DNA of 36,549 nucleotides from Butyrivibrio sp. (lineage in GTDB: Bacteria > Bacillota > Clostridia > Lachnospirales > Lachnospiraceae): NCBI GenBank assembly GCA_015056495.1, contig SVGC01000036.1, forward strand, positions 1-36,549, written 5' to 3'. The notes below the pieces were generated by a model. That model was not told the DNA's origin and made no database searches. It was given only the letters and a program-made list of their open reading frames with translations. The position numbers were made by a program, and so were the translations under genes. Below, piece after piece: positions 26,787-34,873 of the stretch. How positions within the stretch are numbered: position 1 is the first letter of the stretch; the number at the start of each line of letters is the position of its first letter.

Positions 26787-27959
26787 ATGAAAAAACGTGG
26801 CTTAAGAAAATTTATAACATTCGCAATAATGACTGTAATAGTTGGAACGGCAGTACCGGGGCAGGGTGCAATGGCTGCTCAGGAGCAGGATAATGTAGAG
26901 ACGGTGTCCGGTAATTCTATTAATGAGCAGGACAAAGTAGATACCATATCAGGCAATTCACTTGAAGAGGAAGATGATGAGTTTCATGTAAAAGGAATCT
27001 ACGTATCCGGGCCTATGGCAGGAAGCAGTAACTTTGACAGTCTCATAGAGCTGCTTGATTCCACCCAGTTAAATACAGTAGTTATTGATGTCAAAAATGA
27101 TGATGGAGAGGTAACCTACAACATGGATCTGGATGCAGTAAAGGAAACAGGTGCATGTGTTGAATATATTAAAGATATAGATAAGCTCATTTCCACATTA
27201 AAAGAGCATAACATCCATACTATCGCCCGTGTAGTATGCTTTAAAGATCCTATTTTGGCTGAAAGCCGGCAGGACCTTGCTCTGTTAAAAGCTGATAAGA
27301 CTGCAGTAACTGATGGAAATGGTCTTCCATGGGTCAATCCATATAATACAGGTGTCTGGAAGTATATAGTAGATATTGCAAGGCAGGCGGCAAAAGACGG
27401 TTTTGATGAGGTGCAGTTTGACTATGTAAGATTCCCTGTGGGAAGCGAAGCTGAGAGCGCCATGTATGGCGTTGCGATGAACAGCAATATCAAGATCCAG
27501 ACTATCAAATCTTTTTTGAAATACGCTACTTATCAGATTCATCAGGAAGATGTGATAGTTTCAGCTGATGTATTTGGAACAATTATTGGAAGTGAGATAG
27601 ATAAAAAAAGTGTAGGACAGGACTATGCTGCCCTTGGAGAAATTGTAGATGCCATATCACCTATGGTTTACCCATCCCATTATGGCCCTGGAAACTTTGG
27701 GCTGAGCGTTCCTGACGCCTACCCTTATGAAACAGTGCTGGCAGCAATGAATAAGTCTGTTCAGGAGTTACAGGATATTCCTGAAGAGGATAGAGCAATT
27801 GTCAGACCGTGGCTTCAGGCTTTTACAGCCAGCTGGGTGGATGGTCATATCAAATATGACTTGGCCGCTATTAAAGCACAGATCCAGGCTGTATATGATG
27901 CAGGCTATGATGAATGGATACTCTGGAATGCGGCTAATAGGTATAATTTTAGCGACTGA
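26787..27959 (+). CDS. Secreted putative glycoside hydrolase (DUF4015/PF13200-type)
   Basis: This 390-aa protein has a signal peptide (~1-30, ending AMAA) and a short acidic linker with two copies of a (T)-(V/I)-SGNS motif: NVETVSGNSIN and KVDTISGNSLE. From ~residue 70 it follows the DUF4015 putative glycosidase barrel: VKGIYVSGPMAGSS, LNTVVIDVKNDDGEVTYN, HTIARVVCFKDP, WVNPYNTGVWKY, the acidic FDEVQFDYVRFP (~205-217, probable catalytic region), SADVFG, ISPMVYPSHYGPGNFG and a final DEWILWNAANRYN. The family is predicted to act on cell-wall or surface polysaccharide, but substrate is not established. GGGAG upstream serves ATG 26787. No anchor signal is visible, so it is probably released or loosely retained. 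Confidence 0.85.
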   Translation: MKKRGLRKFITFAIMTVIVGTAVPGQGAMAAQEQDNVETVSGNSINEQDKVDTISGNSLEEEDDEFHVKGIYVSGPMAGSSNFDSLIELLDSTQLNTVVIDVKNDDGEVTYNMDLDAVKETGACVEYIKDIDKLISTLKEHNIHTIARVVCFKDPILAESRQDLALLKADKTAVTDGNGLPWVNPYNTGVWKYIVDIARQAAKDGFDEVQFDYVRFPVGSEAESAMYGVAMNSNIKIQTIKSFLKYATYQIHQEDVIVSADVFGTIIGSEIDKKSVGQDYAALGEIVDAISPMVYPSHYGPGNFGLSVPDAYPYETVLAAMNKSVQELQDIPEEDRAIVRPWLQAFTASWVDGHIKYDLAAIKAQIQAVYDAGYDEWILWNAANRYNFSD

Positions 27960-28012
27960 TAAGGCTTATAACGAGCTATCAGGTATTTACTCCGAAACAG
28001 TAAATTTACACA

Positions 28013-28026
28013 AGAAAACGTTTTCT
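28013..28026. promoter_or_regulatory. Upstream LacI/CcpA-type operator for pulA
   Basis: AGAAAACGTTTTCT is a perfect 14-bp palindrome centred on CG, matching the cre consensus at 14 of 15 positions. It lies just upstream of the pulA -35, 68 bp from a second site. Its flanks (TTTACA/TGTAAA) can also pair, so a terminator for the preceding gene is an alternative. Confidence 0.55.
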
Positions 28027-28045
28027 CTTTTGTAAATATCTTCCA

Positions 28046-28074
28046 TTGACTAGGTTTTTTAGTGTAATTATGAT
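28046..28074 (+). promoter_or_regulatory. pulA promoter
   Basis: TTGACT (28046-28051) and TATGAT (28069-28074) have a 17-bp spacer, near consensus for sigma-A. Confidence 0.8.
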
Positions 28075-28079
28075 TAGTA

Positions 28080-28094
28080 ATGGAAACGTTACCG
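28080..28094. promoter_or_regulatory. Start-site LacI/CcpA-type operator for pulA
   Basis: ATGGAAACGTTACCG matches the cre consensus WTGNAANCGNWNNCW at 14 of 15 positions and overlaps the predicted transcription start. Binding here should repress. CcpA or a maltose-type LacI regulator are both possible. Confidence 0.6.
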
Positions 28095-28117
28095 AATAAT
28101 TATAACTGGAGGATTGT

Positions 28118-30826
28118 ATGGGAAAGTGTTTTAAAAATATGAACTGCGCCAGAACATTGGTAAAACGTGTTTTTACCTTTATTCTCGCCCTTGCCATGGT
28201 AATAGGCAATTTGATTTTTGTGGAAACTCCACTGGTAGTACACGCTGAAGATGGTGAGGTTACTATCAGACTTCATTATCACAGAGAAGACGGAGAATAT
28301 ACCGGCTGGGATGTGTGGATGTGGCCAGACGGTGGTGAAGGCGGAGCTTATCCTTTTGAAGAGGTGGATGGAGAGCAGGTTGCTACCTTTGTTGCTGCAG
28401 CCGGTACCACTAAAGTAGGATTTATTGTAAGAACTGAGGATTGGACTAAAGATATCAATGAAGACCAGTTTATTGATATTTCTGAGATGGTGGATGGTTC
28501 AGTAGACATCTATGTAGAATCCGGTGTTGAAGGCTATACCAAAGAATATGGAGATGATGCAGTAACAGGAACCAAGTTAAAGACTGCAGTCTATAACGGA
28601 GATGGTACCATCACAGCTCTTTTTACAGCAGATCCTGATGATGCTCAGTTTGAAAGCATCGTTGTATGGGGCAAAAGCGGTCAGGTTGCCGTTACAGATA
28701 TTGCAAAAAGTGAGGAGGAATTTGAGTATATTCTTACATTAGAAAGTGAACTTGATAATACCAAGTCCTACTATATATCTTTTGAAGAAGCTCAATATGA
28801 TATCAATATGCCAATAATCTATTCAACAGAAGAATTTGAAAAAGAATATACATATACAGGTGATGATCTTGGTGCTACATATAGTAAGGACAAGACAACC
28901 TTCAGAGTATGGGCTCCTACAGCAGATGCTGTGACACTTAATCTGTACGAGACAGGTAATAGCTGGAAAGACGACCTTATTGAAACAATTGATATGTCCC
29001 AGGATGTTAACGGAACATGGGTTGCTTCCAAGGATGGCGATCTGAACGGCGTTTACTATACATATACAGCATCTCTTGATGGATTAAAGGTGGAAGCTTG
29101 CGATCCATATGCCAGAACTACTGGTGTTAATGGTAAAAGAGCTATGGTAATAGATCTTGATTCTACTGATCCTGAGGGATGGGATGAAGATACCAATCCT
29201 CATGCAGGTGAGTCTATCAATGATGCGATCATTTACGAGCTTCACATGAGAGATCTTTCTTCTGATAAGAGTTCAGGCATTACCAATGTTGGTAAATTCT
29301 TATCACTTACAGAGACAGGCACAACTACAGAATCAGGTGTTTCTACAGGAATCGATCATATTGTAGACCTTGGTGTTACACATGTGCACCTTCTTCCTAT
29401 TTATGATTTCGGCTCTGTTGATGAGACACATACTTATGAAGATCTTTTTAACTGGGGATATGATCCTGTTAACTACAATGTTCCAGAGGGCTCTTATTCT
29501 ACAGATGCCAGTGACGGAAGCGTACGTGTCAGCGAGCTTAAGACAATGATCAAAGCAATGCATGATAATGGCCTTTCAGTTGTTATGGACGTGGTTTATA
29601 ACCATGTATACAGCGCATCTGACTTCTGCATCAACAGACTTGTTCCAGGATATTTTTCAAGGATCAACTCAGACGGAACATATTCCAATGGTTCAGGTTG
29701 TGGCAACGATACAGCTTCTGAGCGTTCCATGGTAAAAAAATACATCGTAGATTCCGTATGTTATTGGGCTGACGAATATCATATGGATGGCTTCAGATTT
29801 GACCTTGTGGGACTTCTTGATACTGAGACTGTCAATGAGATAGTTGAAGAAGTTCATAAGACTCACCCTGATGTTATCTTCTATGGTGAAGGCTGGACAA
29901 TGTCTACAGACCTTACAAAAGAAGGCTACACACTTGCTACTCAGCAGTCATCTGCACAGACACCTGATTTTGCTTTCTTTAATGACACAATGCGTGATGG
30001 ATTAAAGGGTAGCGTATTTAACACAGGTGAAGTAGGATTTGTTTCAGGCGCATTAAATAAAGAAAACTCAATTGCTTCTTCATTTATGGCCAGCGAGATC
30101 TGGAGCAAGAATCCTTCTCAGATAGTGCAGTATGCTTCCTGCCATGACAACCTGTCACTCTTTGACAGAATCCAGATTTCAAGAGAAGATGCTTCTTTTG
30201 ATGAACTTGTTAAGATGAACAATCTTGCAGCTGCTATATATCTTACATCAGAAGGTATACCATTCATGCAGGCCGGAGAAGAAATGCTCCGTTCTAAGGT
30301 AAAAGAGGATGGCAGTTTTGATGAAAACAGCTATGCATCAGGTGACGAAGTAAACTCTATTAAGTGGAATGACCTTGATAATGAAGCTTATATGGATGTT
30401 TATGAATATTATAAAGGACTTATAGCTTTCAGAAAGGCTCACCCGGCACTGAGACTTACCAGCAGCGAAGATGTGGCTTCATATATTACAGCGATCACAC
30501 CAGGTAATGATTCAACACTGGATAAAAACGTAGTTGCTTTCGATATAGATGGATCACAGATTGATGGAGAAAGCGCTGAAGAGTTATTTATCATATTTAA
30601 TGCAAATAATTTAGAAAAAACTGTAGAAATTCCGGAAGGAACATGGAATGTGTGTGTAAATAGCTCTGATGCTGGAGTTGAGACTATTGAAACAGTTTCT
30701 GGCGGCAAGGTAACAGTTGATGCCATTTCAGCAATGGTTCTTGTAAAAAGTGAGGAAAATACAGCACAGGAAGAGAGTGGACCACTTTCATTTTTTCAGA
30801 AGATATTTAAAGCTATTTTTCATTAA
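28118..30826 (+). CDS. pulA: Secreted type I pullulanase (GH13)
   Basis: PulA (902 aa) cleaves alpha-1,6 branches in pullulan and starch-derived dextrins outside the cell. The signal peptide ends near residue 42 (VVHA). Residues ~45-150 resemble a CBM41 starch-binding domain (IRLHYHREDGEYTGWDVWMW). A CBM48-like domain follows (~245-345, TTFRVWAPTADAVTLNLY). The GH13 barrel has the pullulanase hallmark NWGYDPVNYNVPEGSYS (~444), nucleophile D562 (GFRFDLVG), acid/base E591 (FYGEGW) and transition-state D677 (CHDN). The C-terminus is a short hydrophobic/basic tail (FFQKIFKAIFH), not a sortase signal. GGAGG precedes ATG 28118. Two operators flank the promoter, consistent with carbohydrate control. 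No terminator is obvious in the 70 bp after the stop. Confidence 0.96.
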   Translation: MGKCFKNMNCARTLVKRVFTFILALAMVIGNLIFVETPLVVHAEDGEVTIRLHYHREDGEYTGWDVWMWPDGGEGGAYPFEEVDGEQVATFVAAAGTTKVGFIVRTEDWTKDINEDQFIDISEMVDGSVDIYVESGVEGYTKEYGDDAVTGTKLKTAVYNGDGTITALFTADPDDAQFESIVVWGKSGQVAVTDIAKSEEEFEYILTLESELDNTKSYYISFEEAQYDINMPIIYSTEEFEKEYTYTGDDLGATYSKDKTTFRVWAPTADAVTLNLYETGNSWKDDLIETIDMSQDVNGTWVASKDGDLNGVYYTYTASLDGLKVEACDPYARTTGVNGKRAMVIDLDSTDPEGWDEDTNPHAGESINDAIIYELHMRDLSSDKSSGITNVGKFLSLTETGTTTESGVSTGIDHIVDLGVTHVHLLPIYDFGSVDETHTYEDLFNWGYDPVNYNVPEGSYSTDASDGSVRVSELKTMIKAMHDNGLSVVMDVVYNHVYSASDFCINRLVPGYFSRINSDGTYSNGSGCGNDTASERSMVKKYIVDSVCYWADEYHMDGFRFDLVGLLDTETVNEIVEEVHKTHPDVIFYGEGWTMSTDLTKEGYTLATQQSSAQTPDFAFFNDTMRDGLKGSVFNTGEVGFVSGALNKENSIASSFMASEIWSKNPSQIVQYASCHDNLSLFDRIQISREDASFDELVKMNNLAAAIYLTSEGIPFMQAGEEMLRSKVKEDGSFDENSYASGDEVNSIKWNDLDNEAYMDVYEYYKGLIAFRKAHPALRLTSSEDVASYITAITPGNDSTLDKNVVAFDIDGSQIDGESAEELFIIFNANNLEKTVEIPEGTWNVCVNSSDAGVETIETVSGGKVTVDAISAMVLVKSEENTAQEESGPLSFFQKIFKAIFH

Positions 30827-30894
30827 GATAAAACTAAATTATTAAACTAAATCATGTAATGCTGCGAATATTTTGTGAACTGAATGAAAATGTA

Positions 30895-30923
30895 TTGCTA
30901 ATCGTATATACCGTTAGTATAAT
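30895..30923 (+). promoter_or_regulatory. Promoter of the riboswitch-chemoreceptor unit
   Basis: TTGCTA (30895-30900) and TATAAT (30918-30923) have a 17-bp spacer. The transcript would start near 30930, just before the riboswitch. Confidence 0.75.
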
Positions 30924-30947
30924 CTAACCCAGTTTATAAAAATTTAT

Positions 30948-31024
30948 AGAATTTTTAGCAAAGCAAGTGAAAGCTTGTGACGCAAAGCTATAGGGACTTT
31001 AAAATGTCAGCCAGTTGCAATTCT
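30948..31024 (+). promoter_or_regulatory. c-di-GMP-I (GEMM) riboswitch
   Basis: P1 is AGAATT (30948-30953) plus GCAA, pairing with TTGC and AATTCT (31019-31024). The first hairpin is CAAGT-GAAA-GCTTG with the GAAA tetraloop. It is followed by the diagnostic GACGCAAAGC, then a GGGAC/TGTC hairpin and AGCCAGTTGC, matching the conserved AGCCGGGTTGC region. Order and spacing match c-di-GMP-I aptamers. An intrinsic terminator follows at once, so control of the chemoreceptor is probably transcriptional. Direction (on or off) cannot be read with certainty. Confidence 0.88.
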
Positions 31025-31025
31025 T

Positions 31026-31061
31026 AGAGCACGGAGATATTTTAATTCCGTGCTCTTTTTT
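31026..31061 (+). terminator. Riboswitch expression-platform terminator
   Basis: AGAGCACGGA (31026-31035) and TCCGTGCTCT (31047-31056) form a perfect 10-bp stem followed by a T run. It lies 2 nt after the aptamer's P1 and before the coding region it would control. Confidence 0.88.
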
Positions 31062-31064
31062 ATT

Positions 31065-31121
31065 TCATAGAAAATTGTTTTCTTATGATATAAAAAGTGC
31101 TCTGCCAGGTATGTGCACTCG
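31065..31121 (+). repeat. 57-bp structured intergenic repeat, copy 2
   Basis: It is 47/57 identical to copy 1 at 17915, with no gaps. The 5' hairpin is weakened (one wobble and one A-C mismatch). It sits between the riboswitch terminator and the chemoreceptor start. The extra GC-rich hairpins that follow copy 1 are absent. Confidence 0.8.
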
Positions 31122-31183
31122 TCATTTTTTCTCCCTATAGATCAGTGATTTGGGTTTAGGTTTAGGAAAGCGAGAAAAGAAAA

Positions 31184-32908
31184 ATGAAAAAAGGAATATC
31201 CTTTGTAGGAAAAATTTGTTTGGCAGCACTGTCATTACTTATCATCACTGCTGTTGTCACTACAGGCATTGGTGTAACCAAAGTAAAAAAAGCGTATTAT
31301 GATTCATTTGAGGAAGAATTATTTTTATCAGCAGTTCAGTTATCTGACATTGTATCCCACCAGTGGGAAGGTGACTGGTCAATTAGCGAAGATGGAGAGC
31401 TGTTAAAAGGAGATACAGCAATCCATGATACTCTTCAGGCTCAGCTTGATGCACTTACTGAACGTACAGAAATCTCATATACATTATTCTATGGAAATGT
31501 AAGATATGTTACTACGATGTTTGATTCCACTACCGGAGAGAGAATGGAAGGAACAACTGCATCAGAGGCAGTAACAGATATCGTTATAGATAATGGAGAA
31601 GAGTATCTTGCTGCTAATTTTGATATTGGTGGTAAGAAATGGTATGCATATTATTGTCCTCTTACTAATTCCGATGGAACAGTAGTAGGTATGATATTTG
31701 CAGGAAGAGAAACAGATGATGTGGAAACAGCATTATCAGCAGCAGGACTTAACATGATAAGTGTTGCTATCATATTTATTCTTATCAGTATTATCGTTGG
31801 AGTATATATGATCATCACAGCCCGCAAGATCACTAAAAATGTTGTTGGAGGCCTTAAAGAGCTTTCACAGGGTAATCTTACAGTTACTTTTGAAGAGAAA
31901 TATATTAATAGAAAAGACGAATATGGTGAAATTACAAGAAGCGCAGATGGGCTCAGAGCAAAGCTTGTGGATGTAATTTCAACAACACTGGAACTTTCTG
32001 ATGAAGTTACTAAGTCTGGTGAATCTCTTTCTACATCAGCAGAGACAGCTTCTCACGTATCTGATCAGGTAGCTGAAGCAGTAGGCGATATCAGTAAGGG
32101 TGCTGTTGCACAGGCTGAAAATGTAGAGGATTCTGTTGGAAATACTAATGATATGGGTAACAGCATTGATGATATCAATGTAAGTGTTGACGACCTTTCA
32201 AATGCTACAGTAGAGATGCTTGATGCTGCCAAGAGAACTGTTTTGGCCCTTGACGAGCTCATGGAGCAGAACAAGACAGTTATGGCATCTATGGTTGATA
32301 TTGATAATCAGATCAAGGCTACTAATAAGGCTGTAAAAGAAATTGCTGATGCATCTAATTCTATCAGCGAGATAGCAAGCCAGACCAACCTTCTTTCTCT
32401 TAATGCTTCTATTGAGGCAGCAAGAGCAGGTGAGTATGGTAAGGGATTTGGAGTTGTAGCTTCTGAGATTGGTTCACTTGCAGAGCAGTCCAAAACTGCA
32501 GCAATTACTATCAATGATATAGTTGAAAATCTTGTAGATGAGTCTTCTAAGAGTATGGAGATCATTGAAAAGCTTAGCGAAGGCTTTACACAGCAGAATG
32601 AGCATCTCAATGATACTAAGAGCGACATGGATGGTGTTCTTAGCAATGTAAATAACGTAGAGCAGAATACTGAGACTATTTCACACAAGGTACGTCTTCT
32701 TAAGACTGCAAGAGAGCAGCTTACTGATATTATTTCCGAGCTTTCTGCAATATCACAGCAGAACGCTGCGTCAAGTGAAGAGACCAATGCTTCTATGGAA
32801 GAGCTTAATGCTACATTTGCACTTATCAGCAATTCAGCATCAGACCTTAAGGGACTGGCAGAATCACTCAATAACAAGGTCAATTTCTTTAAGCTTGCTA
32901 CAGAGTAA
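31184..32908 (+). CDS. Methyl-accepting chemotaxis protein with single-Cache sensor, riboswitch-controlled
   Basis: This 574-aa chemoreceptor has TM1 at ~8-28, an extracytoplasmic sCache_3-like sensor (~30-185: ISYTLFYGNVRYVTTMFD, GERMEGT, YYCPLTNSDGTVVGMIFAG), TM2 at ~190-212, a HAMP domain and a signalling domain with its tip ([20 protein letters not shown]) near residue 400. The sCache_3 family often senses small organic acids; the ligand here is unknown. No C-terminal CheR-binding pentapeptide is seen. The ribosome site is weak (AGGAAAG at 31164-31170, rather far). The leader carries a c-di-GMP-I riboswitch and terminator, so second-messenger level should set how much receptor is made. 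Confidence 0.95.
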   Translation: MKKGISFVGKICLAALSLLIITAVVTTGIGVTKVKKAYYDSFEEELFLSAVQLSDIVSHQWEGDWSISEDGELLKGDTAIHDTLQAQLDALTERTEISYTLFYGNVRYVTTMFDSTTGERMEGTTASEAVTDIVIDNGEEYLAANFDIGGKKWYAYYCPLTNSDGTVVGMIFAGRETDDVETALSAAGLNMISVAIIFILISIIVGVYMIITARKITKNVVGGLKELSQGNLTVTFEEKYINRKDEYGEITRSADGLRAKLVDVISTTLELSDEVTKSGESLSTSAETASHVSDQVAEAVGDISKGAVAQAENVEDSVGNTNDMGNSIDDINVSVDDLSNATVEMLDAAKRTVLALDELMEQNKTVMASMVDIDNQIKATNKAVKEIADASNSISEIASQTNLLSLNASIEAARAGEYGKGFGVVASEIGSLAEQSKTAAITINDIVENLVDESSKSMEIIEKLSEGFTQQNEHLNDTKSDMDGVLSNVNNVEQNTETISHKVRLLKTAREQLTDIISELSAISQQNAASSEETNASMEELNATFALISNSASDLKGLAESLNNKVNFFKLATE

Positions 32909-32937
32909 AAGACTGGAAATAGATATATAATTTTGAT

Positions 32938-32976
32938 AAAAGGCATCTTGAATCATTATTTTCAAGGTGCCTTTTT
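32938..32976 (+). terminator. Terminator after the second chemoreceptor
   Basis: AAAGGCATCTTGAA pairs with TTCAAGGTGCCTTT (one wobble) and is followed by TTTTTATTTT. The AT-rich gap up to 33150 shows no other feature I can support. Confidence 0.85.
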
Positions 32977-33154
32977 ATTTTATATTAATTTTTTTATCTA
33001 CATTTCTTTAGGAAAAAATGAACTAAACTGGCAATATGCACAAAACAAATATGCATAAATTGTCTAAATTTATAGTTTCTTTTAGATTAATTGAATATAT
33101 TTTAAATTATTCTTGATTATTTTACCAAAAACTATATGAAAGTAAATTGCTCTG

Positions 33155-33163
33155 TGCTATAAT
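33155..33163 (+). promoter_or_regulatory. Extended -10 promoter for the substrate-binding protein gene
   Basis: TGCTATAAT (TATAAT 33158-33163) is a consensus extended -10 about 70 bp before the start codon. No good -35 is visible at 17 bp. Confidence 0.6.
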
Positions 33164-33232
33164 CCATATAAACGAGTGGCAAAAAGATGTTTAGGCATAG
33201 AAAAAACATCTGATTAAGGAGGGCAATATAAT

Positions 33233-34801
33233 ATGAAAAAGAAAATGGTTGCAGCAGTCCTTTCTATGGCAATGGTAATGGGACTCATGACAGGCTGCGG
33301 ATCATCAAGCGGTGGTAGCTCATCATCAGCTACTTCAGTTTCAGGAGAGACAGAAGAGGTTGTGATCAATGGCATTACTTACAATAAGGCTACAGATCTT
33401 ACTTCTGACAAGATCACTCTTACATATTTCAACTTTGACCAGGATGAGATCACACAGTATCTTGCTGAGAGATTCATGGAGCTGTATCCAAATATCACAG
33501 TAAACGTTACATATGAAAACGTTGCTACATATGATGATACACTTCTTACTCTTGTATCAAACGGTCAGACACCAGACGTTATCATGTATTCAGATGCTGA
33601 CTTTGCACTTAGCAACATGCTTTTACAGGATATTTCAGCTTACTGGAATTCAGATCCTGAAACAGCAAAGGTTGCATCAACTATCAATGATGCAGGAATC
33701 GGATGCTTTGGTACATCTGCAAGATATGCAGTACCTGTAAAGTTCTTCCCAGGTATCATGTACATTGATAGAAACGTATTAGAGACTCTTAACGTAGACG
33801 TTCCAGATCAGGATTGGACATGGGATGAGATGATCCAGCTTATCAAGGATTGTACAGTTAAGGATTCTCCAGACGGAATGGCTTACTACGGCGTAGGCGT
33901 ATACAACAGACTTGATTCTTATTACGGAATTGCTTCATCACAGGATATTGTTGGTGAATTTGGTTTTGACGGAACAGACTTTGATCTTTCAGCTTGGGCT
34001 GTTGGTGAACAGGAATTTGCTGATCTTGCTGTAGGCGGATACAGAGCTCCTTCAACAGAGACTCAGGAAATGGAAGACTGGGCTGGTGACTGGGAAGCTT
34101 GGTGTGGAACAACAGGTCACGTTGCACTCTTTACAGAAGCTTTCTGGACATATCAGGGAACATGGGCTACTCCAGCTTATGAGCAGTATGGTCTTGATAT
34201 CGTTCCTTATGTAGTACCTGCAGTAAGTGCTGATGATGCTTCAGCAGATCATCATTCTATTGCAACTATTGACTTTGGTGGTGTTACAACTTCTTGTAAG
34301 TATCCTAGAGAAGCATACGAACTTCTTAAGTTCATGAGCTTTGGTGTAGATGGATGGAAGACAAGAATTGAAGCTTATAACAACGAAGAACTTACAAATG
34401 CATCTGGTCTTGCTCTTAAGTATGATGTAATGCCTGCACCTATCACAACTGATGAAGAAGTATGGGATGCATACATTGATATGTACTGCGCAGGAATGGA
34501 TGAAGAGCACAAGGCTCTTTGGGAGAACTATTTTGCAAGCTGCATGCAGCCAATTCCTTACGGCTGGACAAGCATTGCAGGATATTGGAACTACTGTGAT
34601 GGTTACTTCAACAGCATTGGTATCCACACTCTTGTAGATAATGGTACAGCTAAGGCTGCTGACTATGTTGATGAAGCTACTAAGAAGGCTAACTGGTACC
34701 ATGCAACAGCTATGCTTCAGTACTTTGGCGAGAGCGGATATAACGTTCTTACTGATGAAGAAGTTGCATTATATGAGCAGATGGTTACTGATAATCAGTA
34801 A
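33233..34801 (+). CDS. ABC transporter sugar-type substrate-binding lipoprotein
   Basis: This 522-aa lipoprotein has a lipobox LMTGC with lipidated C22, then a Ser/Gly-rich linker. The mature part is a family 1 extracellular solute-binding fold: LTYFNFDQDEITQYLAERFMELYP, NGQTPDVIMYSDADF, VKFFPGIMYIDRNVLE, WTWDEMIQLIKDC, then a Trp-rich second lobe. Aromatic residues in the cleft suggest an oligosaccharide ligand. AAGGAGG at 33217-33223 precedes the ATG. No permease or ATPase genes follow within the window; the next gene is another lipoprotein, 72 bp away. Codon use is strongly biased, suggesting high expression. Confidence 0.92.
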   Translation: MKKKMVAAVLSMAMVMGLMTGCGSSSGGSSSSATSVSGETEEVVINGITYNKATDLTSDKITLTYFNFDQDEITQYLAERFMELYPNITVNVTYENVATYDDTLLTLVSNGQTPDVIMYSDADFALSNMLLQDISAYWNSDPETAKVASTINDAGIGCFGTSARYAVPVKFFPGIMYIDRNVLETLNVDVPDQDWTWDEMIQLIKDCTVKDSPDGMAYYGVGVYNRLDSYYGIASSQDIVGEFGFDGTDFDLSAWAVGEQEFADLAVGGYRAPSTETQEMEDWAGDWEAWCGTTGHVALFTEAFWTYQGTWATPAYEQYGLDIVPYVVPAVSADDASADHHSIATIDFGGVTTSCKYPREAYELLKFMSFGVDGWKTRIEAYNNEELTNASGLALKYDVMPAPITTDEEVWDAYIDMYCAGMDEEHKALWENYFASCMQPIPYGWTSIAGYWNYCDGYFNSIGIHTLVDNGTAKAADYVDEATKKANWYHATAMLQYFGESGYNVLTDEEVALYEQMVTDNQ

Positions 34802-34829
34802 TATTTAATGTTTCTTTTCTAACATATGT

Positions 34830-34852
34830 CCTCTGCCTCAAAGGGGCAGAGG
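34830..34852 (+). promoter_or_regulatory. Intercistronic hairpin between the two lipoprotein genes
   Basis: CCTCTGCC (34830-34837) and GGCAGAGG (34845-34852) pair perfectly around a 7-nt loop. No T run follows (CTTATATAAAA), so it is more likely a partial terminator or an mRNA-stabilising hairpin protecting the upstream message. Confidence 0.6.
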
Positions 34853-34873
34853 CTTATATAAAAGGAGGATAAT

